Shown: one piece after another, positions 4,952 through 5,085 of the stretch | How the letters are laid out: every line of letters begins with the position of its first letter | Numbering within the stretch: the first letter of the stretch is position 1 | Source: Planctomycetota bacterium | Lineage (GTDB): Bacteria; Planctomycetota; GCA-002687715; DRQF01 | DNA: 5,085 nucleotides | Assembly: GCA_015485455.1 (NCBI GenBank) | Contig: WFTN01000312.1 | Location: 1 to 5,085 of the forward strand | Direction of reading: 5' to 3' | Notes under the pieces: generated by a model | Database searches by the model: none | The model's input: only the letters and a program-made list of their open reading frames with translations | What the model was told of the DNA's origin: nothing | Program-made: the position numbers and the translations under genes

Positions 4952-5085
4952 GTCCACATTGGAGCTTGTCCCAGGGAATTTCGTTGACTCAGGACATCTC
5001 AGGCACGAAGTGGACTTCCTCTTCAAAGTGAAGAAGTTTGGCGGTGGGTCTGTCTACATTTACGTCTTGATGGAACATCAAAGCA
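4842..5085 (+). CDS. Rpn-family PD-(D/E)XK nuclease / putative transposase, N-terminal part (3' end outside window)
   Basis: ATG at 4842 opens 81 codons that run off the window. The N-terminus MPTNHDRFLRNVFSTPVHAA, then TLELVPGNFVDSG, HEVDFLFKVK and YIYVLMEHQS follow the classic order of Rpn/Transposase_31 proteins. The conserved aspartate (D58 in the EVDFLF strand) and the ExQ pair (E78, Q80 in EHQS) form the PD-(D/E)XK-type metal-binding site and both are present, so the nuclease is probably active if the rest is intact. Family members are typically about 300 residues, so roughly a quarter is visible. Known relatives cut DNA, promote recombination (E. coli RpnA), or act as toxic phage-defence proteins. 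The upstream leader is shared with the remnant at 413, implying recent duplication within an Rpn cluster. Confidence 0.9.
   Translation, partial: MPTNHDRFLRNVFSTPVHAAAVLVTFLGQQFALDHDLSTLELVPGNFVDSGHLRHEVDFLFKVKKFGGGSVYIYVLMEHQS

Noticed and set aside
1..5085. CRISPR array, tRNA, rRNA or IS element with terminal inverted repeats
   Set aside because: No regularly spaced short repeats, no tRNA-like folds and no IS-type inverted ends were seen; the only long repeats are the 165-bp Rpn-derived pair.

Overview
The window looks like a bacterial accessory region with about 50% GC. It contains one very large gene for a secreted repeat protein, set between pieces of Rpn-family genes (PD-(D/E)XK nuclease, 'putative transposase', Pfam Transposase_31 type). 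Five ~197-residue beta-helix modules carrying acidic DxNxDG loops, a DADPLF/DMGAYE-type beta-helix ending, an unnamed C-terminal domain and multiple Rpn genes together remind me most of Planctomycetota, with Myxococcota also possible. That assignment is an impression from protein style, not a proof.

Layout. Positions 1-335 are the 3' end of an Rpn-family gene, cut by the window edge, with a tetrapeptide-repeat (EGRx) tail and a possible internal translation start at 87. Positions 358-522 are a 165-bp segment that recurs at 4787-4951 with only five substitutions and no gaps. It holds a leader, a Shine-Dalgarno site and the first 37 codons of an Rpn gene. In the first copy the gene breaks off and stops at codon 40 (413-532, a gene remnant); in the second it continues as an apparently intact Rpn gene (4842-5085, open at the window end). 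Positions 533-898 show no convincing gene but contain a 13-bp-arm stem-loop. Positions 899-4573 encode a 1224-residue secreted beta-helix protein with a signal peptide, five tandem modules and a 110-residue C-terminal domain. Positions 4574-4841 hold nested inverted repeats, a doubtful 36-codon ORF with a good ribosome binding site, and the leader of the last Rpn gene.

How it fits together. All genes read on the + strand. The two 165-bp direct repeats bracket a 4.43-kb unit that contains the beta-helix gene. Recombination between them would remove that unit and leave two tandem Rpn genes, so the beta-helix gene may be cargo that landed in, or was rearranged into, an Rpn cluster. The most interesting candidates for new biology are this Rpn-bracketed arrangement, the possible RpnS-like intragenic antitoxin at 87-335, and the regular Ca2+-loop/cysteine architecture of the giant secreted protein.
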